Part shown: in pieces, positions 16,968-24,617 of the stretch
Layout: each line of letters opens with the position of its first letter
How positions within the stretch are numbered: position 1 is the stretch's first letter
NCBI GenBank assembly: GCA_947090385.1
Contig: CAMUNZ010000009.1
Span: 1-26,770 of the forward strand
Source of the DNA: an uncultured Campylobacter sp.
GTDB taxonomy: Bacteria; Campylobacterota; Campylobacteria; Campylobacterales; Campylobacteraceae
Direction: 5' to 3'
DNA: 26,770 bases
Notes under the pieces: generated by a model
Database searches by the model: none
Told to the model about the DNA's origin: nothing
The model's input: only the letters and a program-made list of their open reading frames with translations
Made by a program: the position numbers and the translations under genes

Positions 16968-16973
16968 TAAAAT
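16968..16973 (+). promoter_or_regulatory. Possible -10 element for tRNA-Arg
   Basis: TAAAAT within GATAAAAT, 20 bases before the tRNA. TTGCTT (16943-16948) could be a -35 at 19-base spacing. A short hairpin TGCTT/AAGCA (16944-16958) overlaps this region. The rest of the roughly 140 bases between accC and the tRNA shows nothing else that I can support. Confidence 0.4.
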
Positions 16974-16993
16974 CCAGATTTCGTTTTTGATAT

Positions 16994-17070
16994 GCGCTCG
17001 TAGCTCAGCTGGATAGAGCATTTGATTGCGGTTCAAAAGGTCGGAGGTTCGAATCCTCTCGGGCGTACCA
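16994..17070 (+). tRNA. tRNA-Arg, anticodon GCG
   Basis: A 77-base cloverleaf with encoded CCA. The acceptor stem is 16994-17000 with 17060-17066 (one G-T pair at the end). The D stem is GCTC/GAGC, the anticodon stem TTTGA/TCAAA, and the loop 17026-17032 has the anticodon at 17028-17030. The T stem is GGAGG/CCTCT with loop TTCGAAT. Anticodon GCG reads CGC and CGU as arginine. Most bacteria have ACG here, with A34 edited to inosine. The gene lies alone between two minus-strand operons. Confidence 0.96.
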
Positions 17071-17072
17071 TT

Positions 17073-17183
17073 TTAAAATTCTATTGACTGATTTTGAGGA
17101 AGCGGAATTTTACTTTCGATTTTATTTTTATCAGCGCAACCTAAAAACAAAAAAATAATAAAACAAAATAAAATAGTCTTCAT
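17073..17183 (-). CDS. Very small lipoprotein, 36 residues
   Basis: ATG 17183 overlaps the NUDIX stop as ATGA and is preceded by AAAGGA. The product is MKTILFCFIIFLFLGC followed by a 20-residue hydrophilic tail ending QSIEF. Residues 1-16 form a complete lipoprotein signal peptide (Lys2, hydrophobic core, FLGC lipobox) with Cys16 as the acylation site, so the mature lipopeptide would be only 21 residues. Aspartate is at +3, not +2, so by the E. coli rule it would be sorted to the outer membrane, with the caveat that Campylobacter sorting may differ. Small lipoproteins such as LptM help assemble LPS-transport complexes, but the LptM motif is not present. Function unknown. The stop lies 2 bases from the 3' end of the tRNA-Arg gene, which is on the other strand. 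Confidence 0.75.
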   Translation of the reverse strand: MKTILFCFIIFLFLGCADKNKIESKIPLPQNQSIEF

Positions 17184-17767
17184 TTTAATCCTTTTATATT
17201 TTTATCAAACCAGTAAAATGCAAAAAAAGTATTCGCAGAAATCGCATTTTTTTCATCATTTATAAAATCTAAAACATCTTTTCTAGGCACAAAAACAAGA
17301 TTTATAAACTCACCATCGACTCCGCCACCAACGCTTTTTTTCATAGTTTCATCAATTTGAGTATAAAAAAGACTTTGTTTATTTGTAGCAAAACCAAGCC
17401 CAGAAAAAAATGAGTTTATATAGCAAATTTCATTTACACTATATCCAGTTTCTTCGTAAATTTCTTCAATTATAGTTTGTTTATCGCTTATGCCTTTATC
17501 TTTTATGCCGGCACAAAGTTCAAAACTAAAGCCATCTGGTTTTTTGCCATTTTGTTTTTGCCAAGACCATAAAGATGGACGAAATTGTTTAACAAATAAA
17601 AAAGCATCTTTTGTTATATGATATATCAAAGCACAAACGCTATCATGCACTTTAACACAATCCCAAAATGATTTTTTTCCATTTATATCGTATGAAATTT
17701 TATAAGGTTTAACAAATTTTGATTCATCAAAATCACAAAATTTTATATCTTTTACAATAATATCCAA
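17180..17767 (-). CDS. NUDIX hydrolase, UDP-sugar diphosphatase (NUDT14)-like
   Basis: A 195-residue NUDIX protein. The N-terminal part (KFVKPYKISYDINGKKSFWD, VFVKQFRP-like LFVKQFRPSLW) and the block FELCAGIKDKGIS resemble the UDP-glucose/ADP-ribose diphosphatase group, especially human NUDT14. The NUDIX box spans residues 87-109. It keeps the metal-binding glutamates Glu101/102 and Glu105/106, but has Ile93 where the consensus has Glu, and Glu101 where it has Arg. Substrate (ADP-ribose, UDP-sugar or similar) is inferred only. The start is TTG 17767, with AGGA eight bases upstream. It overlaps mgtE by 16 bases and the lipoprotein by 4, so it is part of a coupled string. Confidence 0.88.
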   Translation of the reverse strand: MDIIVKDIKFCDFDESKFVKPYKISYDINGKKSFWDCVKVHDSVCALIYHITKDAFLFVKQFRPSLWSWQKQNGKKPDGFSFELCAGIKDKGISDKQTIIEEIYEETGYSVNEICYINSFFSGLGFATNKQSLFYTQIDETMKKSVGGGVDGEFINLVFVPRKDVLDFINDEKNAISANTFFAFYWFDKNIKGLK

Positions 17768-19113
17768 GTCGCAAGTCCTAAAAAACTAAAAAATCCAACG
17801 ATATCTGTAATTGCAGTAAGCAAAACAGAGCTTCCAACAGCTGGATCGATATTAAATTTCTTCAAACTTATAGGGATAATCGCGCCAAAAAAGCCAGCAA
17901 TTAACATATTTATAACCATAGCTATGCAAATTACAAAGCCAAGAAGAGGCATGTTAAACCAAAAAAACGCGATAAATCCAAGTAAAATCGAAAAAATAAA
18001 GCCATTAATCAAAGCTATGCCAATTTCTCTTTTTAAGACAAATTTTGCATCTTTAAACTCAATCTCACCAAGCGCTAATCTTCTTACGGTTACAGTTAAA
18101 GCTTGAGTTCCTGCATTTCCACCCATAGCGCTAACAATTGGCATTAAAACTGCAAGTGCCACAATAGTTTCGATAGTTTTATCAAAAATTCCGATTATAA
18201 CAGAACTTAAAAGCGCAGTTCCTAAATTTATAAATAACCATAAAGCTCTCGCTTTTGCGGCTGTTTTTATGGTGTTGTCTTCTTCTTCTGCTTCATCATC
18301 AACACCAGCTAAATTATAAATTTGCTCAGTAGCTGTTTTTTCTATAATATCGTGAATATCATCGGTCGTAATTCTACCAAGTAAAATTCCGTTTTCATCG
18401 ACAACAGCAATAACGCTTAAATCAAAATCTTGCACAATCTCAACTGCTTTTTCAACCAAATCTGTATCATAAACATAATGAGGTTTAAAAATTTCTTCTT
18501 TATCGTTTTTTATTATATTTTTGATTTTCTCATCAAAATCATACATCAAAAGCTCATCAAGAGGAATGGCTGCTTTTAAAGAATTATCATCATCTACGAC
18601 AAAAAGTTGATATATATTTTCAAGTTCTTTTTCTTTTTTTAACCTTCTTAAATTTATAATCGCAGATCTTAAATCGTCATTTAAATTTGCTTTAAAAACC
18701 TCCGTTTGCATATAGCCACCGGCTAAATCATCGCCATAAGGAGCTAACTTTAAAATATCTTCTTTTTCTTCTTCGTCTAATTTATCAAAAACTTCTTGCG
18801 CTTTTTCTTGATCAATATCTGTAATATAATGCAAAAGATCAACTTGATCGTCACTTTCAAGTTCTTCAATTGCTTGTGCTATCTTTTCACTAGGTAAATT
18901 ATCAATAATATCTTTAAGCATATGATCTGGCATCTCAATAGCTACATCGCCAAGCTCATCTGTATCGATTTTCTCCAAAAATTGCGCATACTCTTCTTCG
19001 TCGTGCCTTTTGATAGTTTTTAATTGTTGTGCTAATTCAGAAGGGCTTAAATCTTGCATATCATCAATATGCGATTGTAAAAGCTCTTTTGCTTCTTGTA
19101 ATTCTTGATTCAT
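17752..19113 (-). CDS. mgtE: MgtE-family magnesium transporter
   Basis: An inner-membrane Mg2+ channel gated by intracellular Mg2+. The 453-residue protein has an acidic superhelical N domain (1 to about 130, DDQVDLLHYITDIDQ and similar repeats), two CBS domains (about 135-260), a connecting helix and five C-terminal membrane segments. The signature PIVSAMGGNAGTQALTVTVR, at the start of a membrane helix, is diagnostic, and the tail ends at the membrane. The ATG at 19113 is preceded by GGAAA seven bases away. An in-frame TTG two codons earlier has no usable site. It starts 2 bases after the M23 gene stop. No Mg2+ riboswitch leader fits, because there is no leader. Confidence 0.95.
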   Translation of the reverse strand: MNQELQEAKELLQSHIDDMQDLSPSELAQQLKTIKRHDEEEYAQFLEKIDTDELGDVAIEMPDHMLKDIIDNLPSEKIAQAIEELESDDQVDLLHYITDIDQEKAQEVFDKLDEEEKEDILKLAPYGDDLAGGYMQTEVFKANLNDDLRSAIINLRRLKKEKELENIYQLFVVDDDNSLKAAIPLDELLMYDFDEKIKNIIKNDKEEIFKPHYVYDTDLVEKAVEIVQDFDLSVIAVVDENGILLGRITTDDIHDIIEKTATEQIYNLAGVDDEAEEEDNTIKTAAKARALWLFINLGTALLSSVIIGIFDKTIETIVALAVLMPIVSAMGGNAGTQALTVTVRRLALGEIEFKDAKFVLKREIGIALINGFIFSILLGFIAFFWFNMPLLGFVICIAMVINMLIAGFFGAIIPISLKKFNIDPAVGSSVLLTAITDIVGFFSFLGLATWILL

Positions 19114-19115
19114 AG

Positions 19116-20276
19116 TCAAATTTCCATAAAAGTTTCGAAAACTTCAACCCTTTCAGGTTTTTGTTTTGACAATGAATTTAGCTCATTTATTGCATCTTTA
19201 GATAATTTTGTAAATTCTATATTTTTTTCACTTATGACTTTTAAATTTGGATTTTTTACAACACTTAAAGGATCGATTGGGCGAGAATTTTTATAAACAC
19301 CAAAATGCAAATGCGGACCAGTTGCAAGTCCGCTATTTCCGACATAAGCTACAAGTTGCCCTTGTTTTATTTTTGAACCTCTTTTTATCCCTGCAGCAAA
19401 ATTTTTAACATGCGCATAAAGCGTCAAATATCCATCACTATGCTTGATTTCTACAGTATTTCCATAACCGCTTTTTTTACCAGCAAAACTTACTATGCCA
19501 TCTCCAGCAGATTTAATCGGAGTTCCGATTTTAGAACCATAATCAACACCTAGATGCGCTCTGTAAATTTTCAAAACAGGATGAAATCTTTTTAAGGTAA
19601 ATCTAGATGTAATTCTCGCATTTGTTATAGGTGAAATTAACAAAAAAGTATCCAAACTTTCACCTTTTTCTGTGTAATATCTGCCGTTATAAAAAACTCT
19701 GTAAAATTTTTCACCACCAGTTTTTACATAGGCTGAATGGATAACTGGCATTCCTAAAACTTTACCTAGTCTAATTTTTTGAGTATAAACGATAGCAATT
19801 TCATCCTTTTTTTTCATCAAACCGAAATTTACACCGCTTCTAAACGCATTTACAAAAGCATTTGCCAAATTGCTACTTCCACTATAATTTAAAATATCCA
19901 AATACGGCGAATTTTCTAATTCAAAAGCTAAAATTTTTCTTTTTACTTCATAAAAAACCGGATCAAAAATAAGTTTAAATTTACCAAATTTATCTTTATA
20001 AATATGAATTTGCAACTCTTCGCTAATGGGAATTAAAATTTGTTTTAAATTTCCGTTTTCGTCACTTAAAATTTCACAAATTGAACCAGCACGAATTTCA
20101 GAACTTAATTCTTGTGCTTCTTTATCAAGATTGTAATACAACGAGAGCGGAATTTCACTTTTTTCTAAAAATTGCAAAAAACTTAAACCAATGGGCCATT
20201 CAAATTGATTTACGCTAGGAGTTGAAGAATATAAGATAGAAAAACAAAAAATCAAACTTGATAAAAATTTAGCCAT
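19116..20276 (-). CDS. M23 zinc peptidoglycan endopeptidase (Csd3/Pgp3-like)
   Basis: A secreted peptidoglycan hydrolase of the LytM/M23 family. A signal peptide (residues 1 to about 18) is followed by an N-terminal region of about 220 residues and then the M23 domain from ITSRFTLKRFHPVLK onward. Zinc ligands are His and Asp in RAHLGVDYG and the HxH of GPHLHFGVY; the LYAHV histidine is also present. The 386-residue length and the two-part layout, with the YRVFYNGRYYTEKG segment before the domain, resemble Helicobacter Csd3/HdpA and Campylobacter Pgp3, D,D-endopeptidases that determine helical shape (from memory). The ATG follows AAAGGT. It is upstream of mgtE by two bases, with the same strand and no terminator. 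Confidence 0.88.
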   Translation of the reverse strand: MAKFLSSLIFCFSILYSSTPSVNQFEWPIGLSFLQFLEKSEIPLSLYYNLDKEAQELSSEIRAGSICEILSDENGNLKQILIPISEELQIHIYKDKFGKFKLIFDPVFYEVKRKILAFELENSPYLDILNYSGSSNLANAFVNAFRSGVNFGLMKKKDEIAIVYTQKIRLGKVLGMPVIHSAYVKTGGEKFYRVFYNGRYYTEKGESLDTFLLISPITNARITSRFTLKRFHPVLKIYRAHLGVDYGSKIGTPIKSAGDGIVSFAGKKSGYGNTVEIKHSDGYLTLYAHVKNFAAGIKRGSKIKQGQLVAYVGNSGLATGPHLHFGVYKNSRPIDPLSVVKNPNLKVISEKNIEFTKLSKDAINELNSLSKQKPERVEVFETFMEI

Positions 20277-20322
20277 TTTAAAAACCTTTAAAATTCAAAA
20301 AATATTGCAATTTTACAAAAAA

Positions 20323-21138
20323 TTAATTAATGCAAGTTAATTTAGCCACAAATCCTCTATCAAAATCTGCATAATCTTTATAAAATTCGGCGCAAAATCC
20401 AAAATTCTCAAGCTCTTTTTTTAAAGAATTTTTTTGATCGTAACCCATTTCGCAAATTAAAATTTTTGTTTTTTTAGATGAAATTTGAATGATTTTTTTT
20501 AAAATTTCATCTCCATTTTCTCCGCCAAAAAGTGCGATATATGGCTCTTTTAAAACATTTTCATTAAGTTTATAAAATTTTGCTATGTATGGCGGATTGC
20601 TTAGGATAATGTCAAAATTTTCATTTATATTTTCAAATAAATTTGATCGCAAAAATGCAATATCTGCTTGAAAATTTAATGCATTTTTTTGAGCAACTTT
20701 TAAAGCTTTATCGCTTATATCGCTTGCTAAAATTTTTGCATTTATGCCAATTTTTTTTAATTCTAAAAACATCGTAATGGCGATTATCCCACTACCAGTG
20801 CAAAGATCTAAAATTTTTGGATTTTTAAAATTTTTTGCTTCATTTAAAGCTTTTTGTATCAAAAATTCAGTCTCAGCTCTAGGAATTAAAACATTTTTAT
20901 TTACAAAAAAATTCCGTCCAAAAAACTCACAACTTTTTGATAAATATTCAAAAGGAATATTATTTTTATAAAGATGTAAAAATCTATTAAATCTATGAAA
21001 TTCAAAAGTAGAGATTTCATCATTTAATTTTAAAAAAATTTTTTCAAATTCATAGTTGAAAACAATGGACAAAATTCGCGAAAATTCGCGAAAATTCAGT
21101 CCAGAGTTTTTAAAAATTTCAGATATTTTCAAGCTCAT
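20323..21138 (-). CDS. prmC: Release-factor glutamine N5-methyltransferase
   Basis: A SAM-dependent enzyme that methylates the GGQ glutamine of peptide release factors and aids translation termination. At 271 residues it is full length for the family. The N-terminal helical domain is followed by the LIPRAETE motif, the SAM site DLCTGSGIIAIT and the catalytic ILSNPPYIA tetrapeptide NPPY. The start ATG lies inside the preceding M48 gene (overlap 20 bases). A 10-base tandem repeat (21071-21097, about codons 14-23) sits in the N-terminal coding region. A 46-base gap separates it from the M23 gene, with no clear terminator. Confidence 0.93.
   Translation of the reverse strand: MSLKISEIFKNSGLNFREFSRILSIVFNYEFEKIFLKLNDEISTFEFHRFNRFLHLYKNNIPFEYLSKSCEFFGRNFFVNKNVLIPRAETEFLIQKALNEAKNFKNPKILDLCTGSGIIAITMFLELKKIGINAKILASDISDKALKVAQKNALNFQADIAFLRSNLFENINENFDIILSNPPYIAKFYKLNENVLKEPYIALFGGENGDEILKKIIQISSKKTKILICEMGYDQKNSLKKELENFGFCAEFYKDYADFDRGFVAKLTCIN
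21071..21097. repeat. 10-base tandem repeat AAAATTCGCG, 2.7 copies
   Basis: Two full copies and a partial copy (AAAATTC) inside the 5' part of prmC. Each copy junction holds the palindrome TTCGCGAA. The unit is not a multiple of three, so gain or loss of one copy would shift the prmC frame. Confidence 0.85.
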
Positions 21139-22309
21139 TTATACGTTCAAAAAGCGTCGGATGAGAGTGATAAACAAAAGAATAAATCGGATGTGAAAGT
21201 GGAAAAGCAAGATTTTTTTCACCTAATTTTTTTAATGCACTTATAATGTCGTTTTTATTTGTAAGTTCTGCTGCAAATTTATCTGCACCAAATTCGTGAC
21301 TTCTAGAAAAATATGACATTAAAGGCTCAAAAAATGCATTTAAAATCGGGGAAAAGAGCAAGAAAAATACTATCAAACTTCCTCCACCTACTTCTAAACC
21401 TAAAGCTTGTATAAAACTTTGTGGCAAATTTCCTAAAATTGCAAAAAATATAAAAATCAAAACACTCATCAAAAATATATTTTTTAAAATATCTTTATGT
21501 GAAAAATGTCCTAATTCATGCGATAAAACAGCTAAAAGTTCATTTTTTGTAAGACTTTGTATCAAAGTATCATATAAAACAACTCTTTTTGTTTTTCCAA
21601 GTCCGCCAAAATAAGCATTTAAACGGCTGTCTCTTTTACTTGCGTCAATTACAAAAATTCCGCTACTTTTAAAACCAGATTTTAATAAAAGCGAATTAAT
21701 AGCATTTTTTAACTCTTCATCTTCTAATAATTTCATTTTGTTAAAAAGTGGAGCGATAAAAGTAGGATATGCAAAATTTATAAGTAAAATAAACAAAATT
21801 CCAAAAACAAAAGCCCAAATCCACCAAGATGGAAAATTCTCAAAAATCCAAAGCACAACAAATACAAAAATTCCGCCAAAAATAATCATCAAAGCAAATT
21901 TTTTGATTAAATCTAAAACAAAAATTTTTGCTGTCATGTTTGAAAAGCCAAGTTTTTTATCCTTTACAAATTTTTCATAAATGTCAAATGGTATTGATAT
22001 TATAGAATTAATTATCAAAAATCCAAGAACAAAAACTAAATCTGTAAAAATTTTGCTTTCAAAAACAATAACATTTTGCAAAAATTTAGCACCAAAATAT
22101 GCCCAAAAAACTAAAATTATAAAGCCAAAAACATCTATAAAAATAGAAAATTTTTGATTTATAACCACGCTATTTGCAGCTTTAAAAAACTCTTTTTCTT
22201 CTAAAACAACAGCTTTTTTTTGTGATTTGACAAAATTTATCTCTAAAAAACTTAGCCAAATTTTATAAAGAGTGTAAATAAAAAATACAAAAACTAAAAT
22301 GTTTATCAA
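21119..22309 (-). CDS. M48 family membrane zinc metalloprotease (Ste24/CAAX protease-like)
   Basis: A multi-spanning inner-membrane protease of the M48A type. The zinc motif is HELGHFSHKD, with the third ligand in SHEFGADKFAAEL. The 396-residue protein has about seven hydrophobic stretches, two before and two after the catalytic motif. The start is TTG 22309, because AAGGAG (22316-22321) stands exactly six bases before it; an upstream in-frame TTG would add eleven residues with no site. In other bacteria these enzymes degrade misfolded or signal-peptide-like membrane peptides; no substrate can be inferred here. It overlaps prmC and lies downstream of the sodium symporter. Confidence 0.9.
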   Translation of the reverse strand: MINILVFVFFIYTLYKIWLSFLEINFVKSQKKAVVLEEKEFFKAANSVVINQKFSIFIDVFGFIILVFWAYFGAKFLQNVIVFESKIFTDLVFVLGFLIINSIISIPFDIYEKFVKDKKLGFSNMTAKIFVLDLIKKFALMIIFGGIFVFVVLWIFENFPSWWIWAFVFGILFILLINFAYPTFIAPLFNKMKLLEDEELKNAINSLLLKSGFKSSGIFVIDASKRDSRLNAYFGGLGKTKRVVLYDTLIQSLTKNELLAVLSHELGHFSHKDILKNIFLMSVLIFIFFAILGNLPQSFIQALGLEVGGGSLIVFFLLFSPILNAFFEPLMSYFSRSHEFGADKFAAELTNKNDIISALKKLGEKNLAFPLSHPIYSFVYHSHPTLFERINELENI

Positions 22310-22315
22310 TTTTAT

Positions 22316-22321
22316 CTCCTT
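22316..22321 (-). promoter_or_regulatory. Ribosome binding site deciding the M48 protease start
   Basis: AAGGAG on the minus strand, six bases before TTG 22309, is the strongest such site in the window. It overrides the longer frame beginning at 22342. Confidence 0.65.
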
Positions 22322-22354
22322 AAAAGATCGGCATTTTAACAATAAAAAGTAAAT

Positions 22355-23740
22355 TTATTTTAAAAAATTATTATAAAAACTACTTACAAAAACAACTAAA
22401 ATTATAAAAGGAATTATGTATTTAATATAATAAAACCAAATTTGAACTAGATTTTTACTGTATTTTGTGCCTTGTAAAATTTCGTTTTTCGCATCATCTC
22501 CTAAAACCCATCCTACGAAAATCGCGCACAAAAACGAAGTTAAAATAAAAAATATAGTCGCACTTATGCTGTCAAAAGCATCAAAAATATTTTTACCAAA
22601 AATTGTAATATCGTTTAAAATATTTGTAGCCATCAAAGATGGTAAATTTCCTACGATAAAAATTCCAAATAAAGTTATCATTATCGCATTAAAGCGAGAA
22701 ATTTTTGTTTTTTCGCAAATTGAAGTTATTATGACTTCATAAATTGGAAGCGAAGTCGTAAGAGCTGCAATCATCAAAAGCGCAAAAAATGCAACTGCAA
22801 TAAACTCGCCCATAAACATATGAGAAAAAACTATAGGTAAAGATTTGAAAACAAGGCTAGGACCGCTATCTGGAGCTACATAAAAACTAAAAAGTGAAGG
22901 AAAAATCATAAATCCAGCAACTACTGCTATAACGGTATTTAAAATACCAGTGATTATAGAAGTTTGAATCAAATCGACATCTTTTTTTAAATAGCTTGAC
23001 ATAGTTATCATAACGCCAAATCCCAAAGAAAGAGCAAAGAAAACTTGTCCTAAAACATCAATAAAAAGCTTCATTGAAATTTTTGAAAAATCAGGAGTTA
23101 GATAAAATTTTACTCCTTCGTAAGCTCCATCAAGTGTCAAATTTCTTACAACCATACAAATCATTAGCAAAAACAACATGGGCATAAGAACTTTTGCGGC
23201 TTTTTCTATGCCTTCAACTGCGCCTTTTACTAAAATAACAAAATTTATAAGGACAAAAATTCCAGTCATAATAGCAATTACAAAAGGCGAATTTTCTATG
23301 TTTTTTGTATAAAATTCGCTAGTTATATCTTTTGTTATAAATTTATTATTTAAATCAAGCCCTCCAGTTATTATTTCATAAATATAATTTAAAACCCAAC
23401 CACCAATTACCATATAATAAGCCATAATTCCGAAAGAACCGATTAATCCCATATAACCAGCTATTTTCCATTTTTTATTAATTTTTACACCATTTGCAAA
23501 ACCACCAAAACAATCGATAGAGTTTTTATTCATCCTTCTACCGATAGCATTTTCGACTAAAATCATCGGAATTCCTATAACAATCATCGCGATACAAAAC
23601 ACAAAAACATAAGCACCGCCACCATTTTCCCCAACTAAATATGGAAAACGCCAAGTACAGCCAAATCCGACTGTCGCACCAGCGACAGCCAAAACATAAG
23701 TAAGTTGGGAACTCCAAGAACTCCGATTATCTTTTTGCAT
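22355..23740 (-). CDS. Neurotransmitter:sodium symporter (SNF) family transporter
   Basis: A sodium-coupled amino-acid-type transporter of the LeuT fold. The first helix carries the family motif as VAGATVGFGCTWRFPYLVGENGGGAY. Eleven or so membrane segments follow across 461 residues, and the protein ends within a hydrophobic helix plus a short tail. In LeuT the motif asparagine (Asn27) contributes to the first sodium site, and here its place is taken by Cys28. The substrate is unknown. Campylobacters carry related transporters, often in pairs, but only one is seen here. AAGGAAT precedes the ATG. A 45-base gap separates the start from M48 and 25 bases from sppA, with no terminator visible. Confidence 0.93.
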   Translation of the reverse strand: MQKDNRSSWSSQLTYVLAVAGATVGFGCTWRFPYLVGENGGGAYVFVFCIAMIVIGIPMILVENAIGRRMNKNSIDCFGGFANGVKINKKWKIAGYMGLIGSFGIMAYYMVIGGWVLNYIYEIITGGLDLNNKFITKDITSEFYTKNIENSPFVIAIMTGIFVLINFVILVKGAVEGIEKAAKVLMPMLFLLMICMVVRNLTLDGAYEGVKFYLTPDFSKISMKLFIDVLGQVFFALSLGFGVMITMSSYLKKDVDLIQTSIITGILNTVIAVVAGFMIFPSLFSFYVAPDSGPSLVFKSLPIVFSHMFMGEFIAVAFFALLMIAALTTSLPIYEVIITSICEKTKISRFNAIMITLFGIFIVGNLPSLMATNILNDITIFGKNIFDAFDSISATIFFILTSFLCAIFVGWVLGDDAKNEILQGTKYSKNLVQIWFYYIKYIIPFIILVVFVSSFYNNFLK

Positions 23741-23765
23741 TTTAATTCCTTAAAAACATTTTTAA

Positions 23766-24617
23766 TTAATAAATTTTAACACCCAAAAAATTCATCAACA
23801 AACTCTCGCTTTTTTGTGAAAATTCATCCATAAATTTTTCATAACTACTTTTTTGTCTCCAAACAGGATCTTCAACTTGCGAAATTTCTTCTACTTTTTG
23901 TTTTACTTCAAAATAGTTGCTAACTCCATCAATTAAACCTAAATTAGCCGCTTCATTTGCTAAAAAAACTTTTGCATTTGCCCATTCGTCTTTTTTTTGT
24001 AAATCAAGTTTTCTAGCATTTGCGACTTCATTTGTAAAAAGCTCATAACTTTTATCAACCAAATTTTGCAAACTTTGTCTTTCTAAATCGCTCCATTTTC
24101 TCATAAAAGTCCCTGCTTGTTTAAAATCACCAGCGCTTACAACTTGCTCTTTTATGCCTATTTTTTGCATCAAATTTTCTATATTTACGCTTTGCATAAT
24201 AACGCCAATTGATCCGATAAAACTTCCTGGATTTGCCCAAATTTCATTAGCCCAAACTCCACTAAGATAACTTCCGCTCGCCATAGTGCCACTAGCATAA
24301 GCAATTACTGGCTTTTTTGAACTTAAATTTTTAATCGCCATAGAAATTTCGACACTTTGAGACAATGCGCCACCAGGACTATCGATATTTAACAAAACAC
24401 CTTTTATAGCGTCATCTTTTGCGACTTTATCGATTTCTTCAAGTAAAGAAAAATCCATAATCGGACCTTTTAAATCAATTTGTACCAAATTCGCTGATTT
24501 TAGTGAATCATTTTGAGAACTAAAAAATATCAAATAAATTATCAAAATAAACAAAAGTGCCTTAAAATTGTTGTTTATAAAACCAAAAATTGATTTAACA
24601 AAATCTAAAATTTTCAA
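23766..24617 (-). CDS. sppA: Signal peptide peptidase SppA
   Basis: A membrane-anchored serine protease of family S49 that degrades cleaved signal peptides. At 283 residues it is the short, single-domain form. One membrane segment (about 18-31) anchors it. The catalytic serine sits in YASGTMASGSYL and the general-base lysine in AGDFKQAGTF. The block NIDSPGGALSQSVEI is also typical. The start is TTG 24617, supported by AAGGAAAGGA eight bases upstream. It overlaps the amidohydrolase by 23 bases. Pairing with an aminofutalosine-deaminase-like gene and aroQ is as I recall in C. jejuni (Cj0066c-Cj0068). Confidence 0.93.
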   Translation of the reverse strand: MKILDFVKSIFGFINNNFKALLFILIIYLIFFSSQNDSLKSANLVQIDLKGPIMDFSLLEEIDKVAKDDAIKGVLLNIDSPGGALSQSVEISMAIKNLSSKKPVIAYASGTMASGSYLSGVWANEIWANPGSFIGSIGVIMQSVNIENLMQKIGIKEQVVSAGDFKQAGTFMRKWSDLERQSLQNLVDKSYELFTNEVANARKLDLQKKDEWANAKVFLANEAANLGLIDGVSNYFEVKQKVEEISQVEDPVWRQKSSYEKFMDEFSQKSESLLMNFLGVKIY

